The notes beneath the pieces were generated by a model that saw only the letters and a list, made by a program, of their open reading frames with translations, had not been told where the DNA came from and did not search any database. Source: Henckelia pumila (taxonomy: Eukaryota > Streptophyta > Magnoliopsida > Lamiales > Gesneriaceae). Taken from it: DNA of 64,000 bases. The stretch lies in NCBI RefSeq assembly GCF_033568475.1, contig NC_133120.1, forward strand, positions 94,072,151 to 94,136,150, read 5' to 3'. Below are positions 32,122 to 44,597 of this stretch, one piece after another (the stretch's first letter is position 1; every line of letters begins with the position of its first letter). The position numbers and the translations under genes are program-made.

Positions 32122-33975
32122 TCATTGAGATCTTCTTCTCAAATGTTGGGAAGCCGGGTACCCCTCAAAGAAATCCAAGACCTCGTTCTCAAGGTCCTCC
32201 ACCGAGTACTTGATGTAATTCTCAGGGTGTCTCCCACTCTCGATATGGCTTCTGAATCGTCCAAGAAACGATCTATAAGCTGGGATAAGCAGGTCCGATA
32301 TGGAAATCCTAAGCTCCTCTCGTAGCTGAGTATCGGGTATCAACCATGTGGCCTGAGTTCGATGCACCTCCTCAAATATAGCATTGAAAGACTTAAACCT
32401 CTCTCTCAAAGCACTCTTTGACACACCAGATGAAAAACTTCCGCTCACATGCAAACCCTCGTCTCTCAAGCAGTGCAATACCCTCACCCAGGTCGCCCGC
32501 TGGTAACTAGTGGCAGAAAAGCGAAATTTACCAGTTAACCTTCTCAAATAATCATCCCCAATCATCTCCCTCAACTCGGGAGACCCTTTAGTCTTTTGAA
32601 CAATATAGTGAACATTGTTCATCATAAACAAATGAGTCAATGAAACATCCTTGTAATACTTAGATTTGCCATCCAAATTAAACTGCAAGATCACAATTAT
32701 CCAAATCAAATGGAGAGCCAAAGTCGAAACCCGGCCCTCAAACTCGGAAAAATCCATGTCCGGTACATTGGGGTCGCTTGAATATCTCGATCCAGTGGAG
32801 GGCTTAGACACAATCAATTCAATCAAAGTCTGCTTATAATCCGATATCAGACTAATGTAGTTCATCACGTATCTAGTCAAGGGATGAATGGTCCCTCCAG
32901 GAATAGGGACTTCTGAGGGCTCACGAAGCACAGCGTTCTCAAATTCCGAAAGAATCCCTCTTGCAGCCTCCGCCAACCTAGACACAATCTCAGCAGCCTG
33001 AACCCTAATCGATTCACTAGATTTTGACTCGAAAACAATCTCAATATCAGGCAGTAAATCAGATAAAGCGTCGTGAAGGTCAAGTATCTTAAACAATTTC
33101 TCAGGGGATCGCTTACTAATACTGATCGCATCAGCGAAATTAAACAACTGAATAACCGGACCTTTGACAGTTTCTGTAAAACAAGTATCATCGGTGTCAT
33201 TTTCCAAACCTTCGAAGATTTGTTCGCACAGCCTCTTCTCACTCGCAAAAAGCACGCGAACACAGATTCTCGTGGCGCGTATCCATCTTCTTATCTTCCG
33301 CTCCACAGCTTCCCACTCCAGCCTCTGTATGTCTCCAATGCCTAATTTCTCAATCCCCAGCCTTCTGAAGCTCGCGTCCACCGCGGACTTCCGTACACTG
33401 GCGTACACCTGAATGCACTCCCTCGAGAAACCAGCAGCAATCATACGCTCCGCGATGCAGTGGAGATCGTATACTGCGTCGCTTGAGATGAGATCCACTC
33501 CCCTGATACTGCTAGCGGACTTGTAGCAGCTGCTGGCGTTGCTGACGCAGCTATCCGAGTGCTCCAATTGCTTCACGAAACTGCCCTCCATCTCTTCCTT
33601 GAATTCGAATTCCTGCGAGTTCTCCTCGAGGCTATCACTGCGAGATGAGATCGAAGAGTGGAACCACGGCTGAGTCGAATCCGTGAGTGACTCGGCGTCG
33701 ATAGGCGAAGAGTGCGACAGAAGGATGTTGCGAAACTCATCTTCAAGTCGAGCCATGGCTATCTGCAGAGCGGAAGACGCGGAGGAGGAGGTACCGGAGA
33801 TAGCCACGGAGTCCATGGATCTTTGAAGTTCGTCGACTGCGTCGAGGTAACGGTCAATATCGCAGCGATCAGATTCGAAGATCATCTTGTCGCGGGAGTC
33901 AACCGCGGCGGAGGAATCCCAGCTGAAGATAATCTCTTCCGGGGAATCTCCGGCGGTTGATTCTGGGGATTCCAT
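32122..33975 (-). CDS. Exocyst subunit EXO70 (D-clade-like)
   Basis: EXO70 helps tether secretory vesicles to the plasma membrane as part of the exocyst. Intronless frame of 617 residues from ATG at 33975; frame extends upstream without another ATG. The N-terminus (MESPESTAGDSPEEI, then IFESDRCDIDRYLDAVDEL) resembles EXO70D proteins. The pfam Exo70 core is recognisable: LHCIAERMIAAGF, CIQVYASVRKSAV, ASEKRLCEQIFEGL, IQLFNFADAISISKRSPEKL, HPLTRYVMNYISLISDYKQ, FMMNNVHYIVQKTKGS, LREELRISISDLLIPAYRSF, and ENYIKYSVEDLENEVLDFFEG near the C-terminus. The basic end (HLRRRSQ) fits membrane phosphoinositide contact. Intronless structure is usual for most plant EXO70 clades. It appears intact. The clade assignment is from memory of the N- and C-termini. 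Confidence 0.92.
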   Translation of the reverse strand: MESPESTAGDSPEEIIFSWDSSAAVDSRDKMIFESDRCDIDRYLDAVDELQRSMDSVAISGTSSSASSALQIAMARLEDEFRNILLSHSSPIDAESLTDSTQPWFHSSISSRSDSLEENSQEFEFKEEMEGSFVKQLEHSDSCVSNASSCYKSASSIRGVDLISSDAVYDLHCIAERMIAAGFSRECIQVYASVRKSAVDASFRRLGIEKLGIGDIQRLEWEAVERKIRRWIRATRICVRVLFASEKRLCEQIFEGLENDTDDTCFTETVKGPVIQLFNFADAISISKRSPEKLFKILDLHDALSDLLPDIEIVFESKSSESIRVQAAEIVSRLAEAARGILSEFENAVLREPSEVPIPGGTIHPLTRYVMNYISLISDYKQTLIELIVSKPSTGSRYSSDPNVPDMDFSEFEGRVSTLALHLIWIIVILQFNLDGKSKYYKDVSLTHLFMMNNVHYIVQKTKGSPELREMIGDDYLRRLTGKFRFSATSYQRATWVRVLHCLRDEGLHVSGSFSSGVSKSALRERFKSFNAIFEEVHRTQATWLIPDTQLREELRISISDLLIPAYRSFLGRFRSHIESGRHPENYIKYSVEDLENEVLDFFEGYPASQHLRRRSQ

Positions 33976-34035
33976 GGGAAGGGAACAGATTTTTTGGGAG
34001 GAGACTTGAAGGGTGATGATGGAAGAAATGGACAA

Positions 34036-36962
34036 CAGAGGAAGGAAGGGTTCTTTTTCTGAATTTCGCCTAATAATTCAATGATGGGTGGAACAACACA
34101 GGAGAGGAGAAGAAGGGTTCTTTCATAAATTTGGCCTTTTTTTCTTTTTTAAATAAAATAATTATCATCTTCATCATTTTTTAAACTAAAAATTCTAATG
34201 GTGTCCCAAGGATAAGTTTGAGTTAGCCTAAGTAGGCTCGCTCTTGAGAAATAGTTATCCTCACTTGAGTTAGCCTAAGTAGGCTCGCTCTTGAGAAATA
34301 GTTATCAGTTAGGTTATTTTTGTTTCAACATTTTTTTGAGTCTCTCCGCAAGATTTTCTTTGCGCAATCTTTGTGCAAAATCATCTAGCTAGCGTCATTT
34401 ACAGATTATTGTGTCAATTGTTCACATAATGATAGCGACTACAATTTCTTACGTCAAAATTTTTTTATAATAAATTTTAGCAATACAAAGTAAAATTATA
34501 TCGGTCATACTGAATTCAGAAATTTGATTTAGATAAAATTGAATTTCAGTTTAATTTTACAAATATCAATTAATCGATTTTGATATTTTACCTCCGTAAA
34601 AATTTTGATTAACCGAGCTAACTGAATAATTAAATCGGCTTTTATTCAATTTTATACTCGAGTTTCTTTTTTTAGAAAATGCATAAAAATAAAAAAAAAT
34701 TCTCAATTTATTCCATTATAAAAATAAAATTATATATAAAAGTAAGAATTTGTTTAAAGCACAAACATGTATCCATTTTAGACCAATTTAAACAAAGTTT
34801 TTCATTGTTAAAATATAGCGGTATTTTATTTTTTGTATATGTTATTTTAAAATATTTTCGAATTATAATATTAAATTAAAAATAGATAAAGCATATTATA
34901 ATTTATAATCGCTCGTCGCCCGCGGAACTTTTTATTTTGCTTGCACAAAAATAAAAAAAATAAAAAAAAAGTGTTGAAATTTGATATTAGAAATTGTTGT
35001 GACTTGCGCACTTCATCAAGAAATTATTATGGGTCATTGTCCGCATAACGCAAATATAGCACACCATACTTTCTCTCCGTTCAAAGTCTTCATTGGGTTG
35101 TATAGACTTTTCTCTAATAGAAATTAATTTTTTTTTAAAAGAATCTAAAGATGTGTTTTTTTTATAAAATCTGATATCTTAAATTGAAATGACTAATATT
35201 TAATTATTTTTGTTGTCCAAAAAAAATAATAGTAGTACATCAAACGCATGGTTGGACTTTGGTCAAAATTGCTATCTATTATGGGCTAATGAGATCTAAA
35301 ATTTGACCAATTACCTCCTAAGCCCAAAGAGTAAACACCTTACCAGATGGTGGGGAATTCAATGGGAAACCAGATATTTACGTGAATATTTTACATTTAA
35401 AAAAAATGGATCGTTGATTCGAACATATGAATACCAGCAGCAACGACAGAAATTCAAAAAAAAATTTTATGTGTCGAATGATAGTTCTATAAGTCAATTT
35501 TTTTATATCAGATATTTACGTGAATATTTTACATTTAAAAAAATAGATCGTTGATTCGGACACATGAATACCAGCAGCAACGACAGAAATCCAAAAAAAT
35601 TTATCAAGAGTCAAGAATGATCACCAAATCATCCTCTCCTACGACTCTCCCATTTCAACAAAGTTTGGCAATCTTAATTTTCTAGTTCGCGAATAAAAAA
35701 ATAAAAGAATTATTTCCAATTTGTTTCTTAAGGTTTATAATTCATCCTTCAAATTGTATTTCCAATTCTAGTTATTAAAAATAATGTTAGTTTCGTTCGA
35801 TATGACATAAATAATTTCACGTCATTTGCGAATTTTTCATCCCTCTCTTTTATTTTCAATCTAATAGTATCCGTAGCCAAATAAATTAAACCAACAATCA
35901 AATCGAGATTGAGGATTTTGATGTTTTAGAAGTCATTTTTTTCGTTTATTTCATATGTGATCTAAGTTGTGTCTTAATAGATCCGAGATCAAGAAAGCGA
36001 TGATGGAATTAAACGAAGTCAACAACTTAATAACGATTTTTAAGTCCCAAAATTAAAATCCACGCACAGAAAATGACATCACTGGAAATTAGATGGTTGA
36101 TTTTTCATAATATTTATTGACTATAAATGTCTGTCTTAAAACTAATAAAATCTACATAATAAGATTTGTGATGGAGAAGAATTCCTAATTTAATGTTGTT
36201 TGGTTGGCACTTTTGAAATACTCAAAAACAGAGGAAATGTGTGCTGATCAAATTCTTGCACGAATGGTTACTGAAAATATAATATTGATCTGCCAACAAA
36301 TAAAAACATTTTGATAAGTTGACAAGTAGTTGCAATAAAAATATGCATGTATATAGTTGTGGCCATGGTCGATGAGTTGGAACTGAATTGAAAATATATA
36401 TTGAAAAAAAAAAACGATATGTACATCACTTTTGAAATAAAACTAAAACTATCCTAGTAAAGAGATTTTTTTATCAATATATATCGGATAATTTTTTAAT
36501 TTCAAATGTAATTTATAACCGTGCATATATAACATTCCTTGAACATATAACATAACTCGTTGAAAAAAAAATTCGTACTTTTCACTCGCCACTAATGTGT
36601 ATTAAATGTCAAGTTGTGATGCATGAATACAACAAATCTATTTGATCCAAAAAATTTGACCATTGGTGTCCTAAAATGTAAGAACACTACAAAGTTTTAG
36701 ACTTGTAAAAAACTATCACTAGTGCTCTTGGATTTCCCCTCCCCCCACCCCACAAAAGAATGCCAAAAAGCTTCAACTAGTACTGTATCTGATCTTTTCC
36801 TAAATCTGAATCCCTACTATATCATCAACTTTCTATAAGGGATTTCGATCTGCATATGAACGTGAAGGGTGGCTACAACGTTTCGATACCCTAACGAGCT
36901 TCATATATACACCGTCAATTTAATTAACCTATATATCAAACCACATGTAGAAGAAATAAGAA
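34036..36962. other. Intergenic DNA with two recent direct duplications
   Basis: Two perfect 42-bp copies lie at 34218-34259 and 34265-34306. A second pair, at 35371-35508 and 35509-35602, repeats CAGATATTTACGTGAATATT onward with a 138-bp period. The rest is AT-rich without recognisable genes; the lower-numbered end is the EXO70 promoter side and the higher-numbered end the 3' side of the receptor kinase gene. Confidence 0.6.
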
Positions 36963-39101
36963 TCAGGGAGCATCAAAAGCGAAACTAATACGACATGACT
37001 GATCACCAACACTGACATCCTTTTTATACAAATCATGAGTGTCGTAGCATTCAAATGTTGATGACTGATGCGGAGGCATGGATGGATCGCCAAATCCGTC
37101 ACTCAACGATGGCAAGACGTTCAAAGTTTTCATGCCGTGATGACAAATTCCCTCGTCAGGTACGTCCACTTCCTCTATTCTCCTAACAACTTCTCTAATA
37201 TCCAAACGCTTCTCCGGGTCGTTTTCAGTGCATGCTACAGCTATGTGCACAAGTTGCTGCATAACACCTGTAACATTCACGTTATTTGCTACATTAGGGT
37301 CTAATAAGTCAACCGCTCGTCCCTCAGAAACTGCCGATTTGGCCCATTGGACTAAATCTACCCCACCATTGCCATTGCTGAGATACTGAGAAGGGAATTT
37401 TCCCGTGAGAATTTCAAGAATGATGACTCCTAAACTATACACATCACATTTCGGTGATACTTCGTAACGTAATATAGCCTCTGGAGACTTATAAGCCGTC
37501 AGTTCTTGGGCAGCTTGGGCACTATTGATAAAGGAACAGAACCCATATTCTGTTAGTAAAGGCTCGTAGTCAGTTGTTAAAAATACGTTGCTTGATTTGA
37601 CGTCACCGTGGGGTAATTTGAGTGTGGACAGTTCTGTATGAATGAACTCCAATCCTCTAGAAATTCCTTTAACTATCTTTAACCGAACGGGCCAGTTCAG
37701 CTTAGCATGAGCGATCCCACGATCACCTAAGATGTAGGAAAAAAGAGTTAGAGAAAAATTTGCACATAATCAAACCAACTACATAGGCACACAAACACGC
37801 TATGTTTCTTGATTCATACCATGTAGTAAGAAAAGTAAACTGCCATTTGGTTGATACTCATACACCAGCAACTTTTCGTCCTTTCGGTAATGATAAGCCA
37901 GTGGTGTCAACACATTCTTGTGTTGCAACCTTCCAAGATCTCTCATTGCTACATCAAATTGGCCTCTCCCCATTTTATTGACCTCTTTAATCCTTTTTAC
38001 CACTACTGTTAATCCATTGGCCATTGAGGCCTTATATGAAGAACCTAAAGCTCCACTTCCAAGCACTTCAGCTGCTGCCTTCATCAAATCACCCATTCCA
38101 AACTCACCTTTCTCATCATTTAGCATAACAAGATCTCCAGAACCTCTGCGGCTGGACCCAGCCCGATGGCCCGACCCAAACCCCTTCCGACTCCCTAAAC
38201 TTGATTTTTTCTTGTTATTGAGATCATCAAGATTCCCTTTTTCCAATACATCGATATCCTCCTCCTCTTGCCTTCGTCTGAGCACGCATATCCCGGCTAT
38301 CGTTAGCAAGAGTAGGAGGGTTGATGCCACAAGAACCCAAAGTGCTGTCTTCTTACTTGTGGCATTTACATAAATACCGTTCTCTACGGGCTGGTTTGAC
38401 GAATCCATGAATGGGTTACAGTTTTTGCCTAGGTTATCTCCACAGAGCCCAGGATTACCCGCGAATGAGGTGGGGTCGAATTTTGACAGGCTCCAAGGGA
38501 TTTCACCTACTAACTGATTATTCGAAACGTTAAATGAAGTCAGATCTGTTTGTTGAAATGGAGGGATTGTACCGGAAAACTGATTGTTTTCAACACGCAA
38601 TTCTATCAAGTGGGATAACAAACCCAACGAATAAGGGATTGAGCCCGTGAACGTGTTCCCAGAAAGCCAAACTTTTCTCAGGCCCAACATTGTTGTGAAG
38701 TAATCTGCTGGAATTTCGCCTGAGAACTGGTTACCCGAGAGATACAACCCTCTCAAAGCTCTCATCTGACGGAAATCAGGGATCGGGCCGGAAAAAGAAT
38801 TCGACGTAAAACTGATACTTCTCAGGCCTGGAAGGGAAACCAATGAATCAACATCTATCTTCCCAGAAAGGCCCATATGCCCGAGACGAAGCCCGGAAAC
38901 GACACCATTTTCACATACAACACCCGCCCAAATTTTGCACGGCTCTGTTCCGGTCTCCCAGGAATCGAGAAGCGCAGCAAATGTGAATGATCCTCTCAGC
39001 TTTAATAAAGCCTCGGAAGCATAATCTGAACTTGTAAAAGGTAATATTATCAAAAAAATATAGAATAAAAGGAATCCCCCATGAATATTAATAATGTCCA
39101 T
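36963..39101 (-). CDS. LRR receptor-like kinase, pollen receptor kinase type (LRR-III)
   Basis: Plasma-membrane receptor of the LRR-III group; several members (PRKs) act in pollen tube signalling. Exons on the minus strand are 39101-37820 and 37726-36963, joined by a GT-AG intron, 681 residues. It has a signal peptide (about 1-24), an LRRNT-like WxGVxC segment, about five LRRs (LRGLYLSGNQFSGEIP), a transmembrane helix at about 253-273 followed by RRR, a basic serine-rich juxtamembrane region, and a kinase domain from about 344. The glycine loop reads GSGALGSSYKA and the VVVKR lysine (about 369) is kept. The catalytic loop is HGDVKSSN with no HRD aspartate context, and the DFG position reads EYG. 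It is therefore probably an atypical or dead kinase, as is common in this subfamily. Ligand unknown. Confidence 0.92.
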
Positions 39102-39229
39102 GCAGGAACTTTTAAAATTCCAAAAAGTTCAAGAATCCATTTTCACGATTTCTAATGTTCATGTTCTTCTTCTTCTTATTTTTCTTATTATTATAATTAT
39201 TTTTTTAGAAAAAAAGTTTGATCTTGTAA

Positions 39230-39513
39230 GTGGACAACCGTTAATTTCGTCGAGATTAAGGATGCTTTTTTTAGCTTAAACAACGTAGTTATATGCAATG
39301 CAAATATAACTGCCTCTTTATCCGATAATTTAATTTTTATTTAATGATTATATTGATGGTCCTACAATTTTAAATAATCGGCTCACACATTAGCTAGAGG
39401 CGCTGTTTCTTTGTCTGATTTCAAAAGTCGTATCACTCTGTTGTCGTCTGTAATTCTTAATGTAACTTCTTTTTATTCTAATTAATATATATCAGATTGC
39501 TTCAAAAAAAATA
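39230..39513 (+). mobile_element. 3' end of a LINE (RNase H tail and poly-A)
   Basis: Translation gives a degraded end of an L1-type ORF2 RNase H region (THxLARGAVSLSDF, then SRITLLSSVILNVTSFYSN). It is followed by a short 3' UTR and A8 at about 39505. Severely 5'-truncated, as is typical of L1 insertions. Confidence 0.55.
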
Positions 39514-40831
39514 TTAATAATTTTAAAAAGCCAAAATCTATTACGAAGTTTGGTACACTAGTATCACAATATTAGATTTTTTGAACAAACTTGTAACTTT
39601 AATTATAACAAATGTGGAAATCGTTTGTTACAAGCTTATTCATCTAAAAAAGAAAATCCTTATCATATTCATATGATGTTCAAGTCAGTATAGTGGAAAT
39701 GAGCACAAGACACATTAAATCAAAACCAAGAATTGACATGGTATTCACGAGGAGAGTGTGATATTAAAATTTGGCAAGATTTTGGGGTCAATGTCTTAGA
39801 TTAGGAACCGAACTTCCTTGATAGAAGTAAGTTCACTATCCCACGAGATACTCTGCACAAATATGTATATTTGTTTTGTTCGAGCTTCCAAATATTTGTT
39901 TACTTTGGAGGTTGGCTAAATGATCGGCGTTGTGGCATCCGAATGCGTACCTTTCAAGGATTTGTTTGATACAACCCCTTCAGACACGGCTTGCAAGAGA
40001 TCTAAAGACTCGTATCGCCTGAAAAAAAACTGGGCTATTGGATGACCTCTGCAGGCAGTAAGGTAGCATGGAATCAGCCCTTTCAAGAACTACTAGCTCC
40101 AATCAAAGTGTCTGCAGGGCAGCAGGGGTAGCATCGAATTAACCCCTTTCCAGAACTACTAGTCCCAATCAATTTATTTTTTGGGAACCTTATTTCCTTA
40201 TAGAGATATAAAGAATATAAAACTCTTTCTTTCCATTTTTTTTCCCCCCAAATTGACTTGCTGCCGCTTTTATTAAGATCTTTATTTGACTTAAAATGCA
40301 CACACGATATCTGTAAATCGCAAGAAAACCCCTCACCTCCTTAAGGTGACTCCGAGCTCAATTTTTTTTTTCATTACTATTTTGTTCAACTTTTCTTTCA
40401 TGTTGATGCCTCTTGAACCGATGTCCTTCGCCATTACAGGACAATATCCAAGTTAGGCCTTTTTGCTCTACATTCAAGTAAAAACTATCAGATCTTAGTT
40501 TTTTGGGTCTAAGAGCATGTTCAATGGTAAGAGAATGTTGTTGTGCTAATGTTGATAACTTCAATTGCATGATGAAGTCAGCGATGATAACTTCATTGCT
40601 TGGTTCTGCGAGGGTGAGATGATGTTGTAGAGAGGATATTGAAATATATATTAATTGTTTATTTCATTAAATATATATATTTTTAAACACAAAACAAATT
40701 TTCACAATTAAAAGAAATTAAAAATACACATAATTAAAATTTAAATATTAGAAAAAAAATAAGAAATACACGAAATTAAGAAATTTAAAAAATTACAAAT
40801 AATTAAAGCAAATTACCAACAACAAAATAAA
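39514..40831. other. Intergenic DNA with an imperfect 60-bp duplication
   Basis: CTGCAGG...CCAATCAA is repeated at 40049-40106 and 40112-40172 with several differences. AAGAGCATGTTCAATGGTAAG at about 40510 resembles a PIF/Harbinger end, but I could not find its partner. Confidence 0.45.
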
Positions 40832-42053
40832 TTACTGCCCAAATATTTTACGAATAATTGCTCGTTGCATCTTCGTAAAATATTCACGTTGCACATCATT
40901 CATGTTTGTATCGTTAATATCTTTCTCCATGATTCAATTTTCTTGCTCCCTCTCCAGCTCTATCTTTTTCATTGCTTAATTCCTCTCCTTTATTTCCAAC
41001 TTCCTCATCTCTATTTCGTACTTCTTGGACATCCGTTCCTCAAATTTTGCATAATTCTCTATTTCCATAGCAATCTTCGTATCCTCAATTTCATAAAATC
41101 TTTTCTGATCATCACATATTTTTGCATACAAATTCATCATAGGTGAATTTTTTGAGCCAGATCATTTCATGCTCACTTTGAAGGTCTTTCTTCCCATTGG
41201 TCTAATGGTTTTGTCCACATTTTGCACGCCATTTCCTTCATCAGCTGTAGGTGTAGCATTAGGCGTGGAGAAAGGAGATGAAGATGATTCGCCATCAATA
41301 TTATTTGGCTTCTTGATCGTATTTGCTGCATTACCTTCGTATTTTGCAAACGACCATATCCTCCATTTTGGTTGATCCTTAAGGACTAACCAAGCTTTCT
41401 TGTCAGAACATGCGGTTCCACAATCTTTCTCAAATATTGTTTGAGCATGAACATACTAATTAAAAAAAATTAATTTAGCAATTTTTTGAATTTCAAGTAG
41501 GATAAAACATTGTGATAAAATTTTAATAATACCTTCATCTCAAATGACGATCCACTTTTGTCGAGAACTTCTAGTTCGCTTATTTTGTTTTGGAAAGCAA
41601 AAACTCGTTTTGCAAGATCTTGAAAATGTTGGCGTAAGTTGTCCCTTGAACGAACTTTCCACCTCATTGGAAACTCTTGGTTATATTCTTTTTGAACCAC
41701 TCCCCAAAAACTAGCGTTGCTTTGGTCATTTCCAAGTGTCGTATTAGAAGAAGCGTTGTATCATGCATTTGCAAGACGCTCATCTTTGTCTTTCAACAAG
41801 TTTTTCCTCGTGATGGAGTCACCCCCACTTGCAGCAACAACTTGTTTTCCTTTTTTTTTTTTGATTTTGAATACGTGGTTTCAAAAGAAGAAGGATGGAC
41901 TTCGATTGGATTTTTGGATAATTGTGTTTGATTGAACATGATCAACATTTGCTCGTCGGTGTATTGAGATTTGGAAAGACCAATCCATTGAAAATTGAAT
42001 TGCAAAAAGTTTGGTGAAAGAGAATTGAGATCATCATTGTTTCATGGATTCAT
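40832..42053 (-). pseudogene. Broken Harbinger-associated / NAM-associated C-terminal domain gene
   Basis: Proteins of this type, often misnamed glutathione S-transferase T3-like, carry a Myb/SANT-like region and the 'No apical meristem-associated C-terminal' domain. They resemble the DNA-binding partner protein of PIF/Harbinger transposons. From the ATG at 42053: SQYTDEQMLIMFNQTQL, a lysine-rich stretch, then FWGVVQKEYNQEFPMRWKVR and NKISELEVLDKSGSSFEMK. A short GT-AG intron follows (about 41534-41457), then SDKKAWLVLKDQPKWRIW and a charged coiled-coil tail ending RAIIRKIFGQ. In-frame stops occur at the fourth codon, after TFKVSMK and after EIKERN, and small frame changes are needed, so it is dead. 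No adjacent transposase is present. Confidence 0.7.
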
Positions 42054-44597
42054 TTTTGAATTTGAATTGAATGAAATCAAAGATGAATAAATTTATTTTT
42101 TGTAGAATAAAAGTAGAAGAAGTTGTGGATTTTTGAAGGAATAATGAAGATTATTTATAGAATATTGAAGAATATAGCCGTTGGAGGTTTTTTTTATTTG
42201 TTTTAATTTTTTAAAAAAATTTAAATGATGTTTCAACAATTTTTAAGGATGGGATGATTTTGACCATTGATTTACAATGATCAAATCACCTCATTCACCC
42301 CTTGATTTTTTTTTTAAAAAAAATGTTTTAGCATTACCTTTTTAACTTATTTTTTATAATTTAAAACGACCAGATTATCAACGGTCAGATTAATCTGGCT
42401 CTTGGATCAATTTACATTTAAAAACAAAATTGAAAAAATAATAATAATAAAAAAAAAGAAATATTGTTGTAGGCTGGGCTCACCGCCTGCAACATTTCCT
42501 CGCCCCTTGAAAGGACGAGGAAATCAATCGGGCGAGGAAGCCAACTTCTTTGTTGGGCTTTGTCATCTCTTGTACAAGCCCTGAGTTTATTGGACTTAAG
42601 TAAAACACTACCTTAATCGAGCTCACTCTAGGATCACTGATTTATAGAAATTTATATATTTTAAATTATTTCATTTTTTAACAATCTAATCTAAGCCGGG
42701 AAAAAATTATATGAACCACTAAACTTTTTTTTTTATTGAGGTTGACCATTTTTTATGACGTTTTGGTAGACCACTGACCTGCATTTTCCAACAATTTTGA
42801 TTTGACTTCCGCTCAATTCTGTTAATCTCTTGTCTTTCTATTTATTTTATATTTTTTTATGGTGAAAACGGCTAATTCAGTTATCGATCTATATAATCAA
42901 TTTTAAGTTCAATTCGATTTGTTGGATTTTAATGAACATTTCTGCCCATTCACTTTTTAAATTTATATATAAAAGGTAGCGTAGCACACACAATGCGTGT
43001 CACGTAAATATATAATTTGGTAAGGACTACAACTTGATAAAGTGCCGGGAAAAAAAAGAAGGAGGTTAGAAGAAAAAACGAAGAGAAGGTTGGAGAAAAT
43101 AACACATGATAAAAAAAATTTGGATTGTAGGGGTATAATCGAAAAATTTAAGAAAATTTACCATGACACCAAAAGCAATTTATCTAGGATACGCATACTT
43201 AACAAGATAGTAAAGATATATAACGGAATATCATGACCAAGTCAATTTTGATACTACATGTCTCTCCTTTAGTTAAAGATATTCGTGCACATATTTGTAT
43301 CTCAAAATTTCCCAGTGTAGCCTCGATTACGCTATCTTAAATGCTTAATTTGTAAACGAGAGATTGGAATCTCAACTAAATCACTCAATTTTATCTATAG
43401 CAATCATCATTTTAGTGAGACCAAAAAAATAATACTGATGGTTGGTGTGATCTCTCTGTCTCATTTTCAATGGGATCTTTTTAATTTAAATACTATAATT
43501 GTAATCTATCAGTTAAATAAAGTAATTAACAGGGCATTATTAAAAAAGTGCAATCAGCCATTTTTTTTTAATAAAACATTCCCTTAAACTAAGATACAAT
43601 ATCATTAGTTACACTGTTTTGAAGCCAATTAGGAATATCCACATGAAACCATTATAGGTTTGAATGAGATAACACAGCCTTTCGGACCAAAATATGTGCA
43701 ACTACATTTATCGACCGTCGCATATGTTGAAGTGATAAATCAATCAGATTTCAATGTTTCTTGTATAGCCGGTTGCACCATTGTGTCTTGTACAACATCA
43801 GCTAGTTGATTGTGAGAACACCTTATCTTAATCAAAATTAATTAACATGCAATCATCATTAAGTGATAAACAACGAAAAAATGAGTTAAAATTTTCGTTT
43901 GGGCCTATAAAATTTCGTCATGCTCTTTTATGATTTTGGGTTCAAAACTTAAATCGATTTGAATTATTTCAACTCATATGTGCTATAAAAATTAAATATG
44001 TATTTTCATATAGCTAATAACTCAATATTTACAAATACATATTTCCAATACACAATTAAATCATATGACTTAATTATTTTAAATCCATCAATTTAAAATA
44101 ATTATCTCTAATCAATTCTAAATAGTAAAAGCCTGGAGCCGAAAGCAAAACACTGAATTTTCTAAAACTCTTCCTCTAAAAATAAATATAAAAATTATGT
44201 TGAGAATACCATGAGATTTATTCGATATCAGTTTTAGGGCTAAGATTTGATCTAATTACATATGAAACACGTGATTTTTCCATGTTGTCAAATATATAAT
44301 ATGATATGAAATATAAAAATCATATGTGACTCATTGCATGCTATTGAATCAACCTTTTAGAAATTACCATGACGGCACGACCCTCTCATCTCATGGCATA
44401 TCTCGAGTTGGCTATTCTCAAATTAAAGAAATATTTTTTAAAAGAAAAATTAAAAATTTTTAAATAAGATGATCAGTTAAAATACTGATGCGTTAAAATT
44501 TTATTATATATATTTTTTAAGGGTGATATCTAGTGCTCGTGAAACAGGACTAGAATTAAAAACTAAGAATTGAATTATTAAATCTCGTAGAATATTA
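42054..44597. other. AT-rich intergenic DNA
   Basis: No host gene. Contains a LINE remnant (listed separately) and a CACACAATGCGTGTCACG palindrome near 42985. Confidence 0.45.
43551..43800 (-). mobile_element. 3' end of a LINE, minus orientation
   Basis: Read on the minus strand it gives MRRSINVVAHILVRKAV and a short tail with stops, the usual end of plant L1 ORF2 RNase H. It runs into a poly-A (poly-T on + at about 43561-43569). Confidence 0.5.

Noticed and set aside
33976-34035. Twenty-residue extension of EXO70
   Set aside because: No ATG in this stretch, and the family start fits MESPES at 33975.
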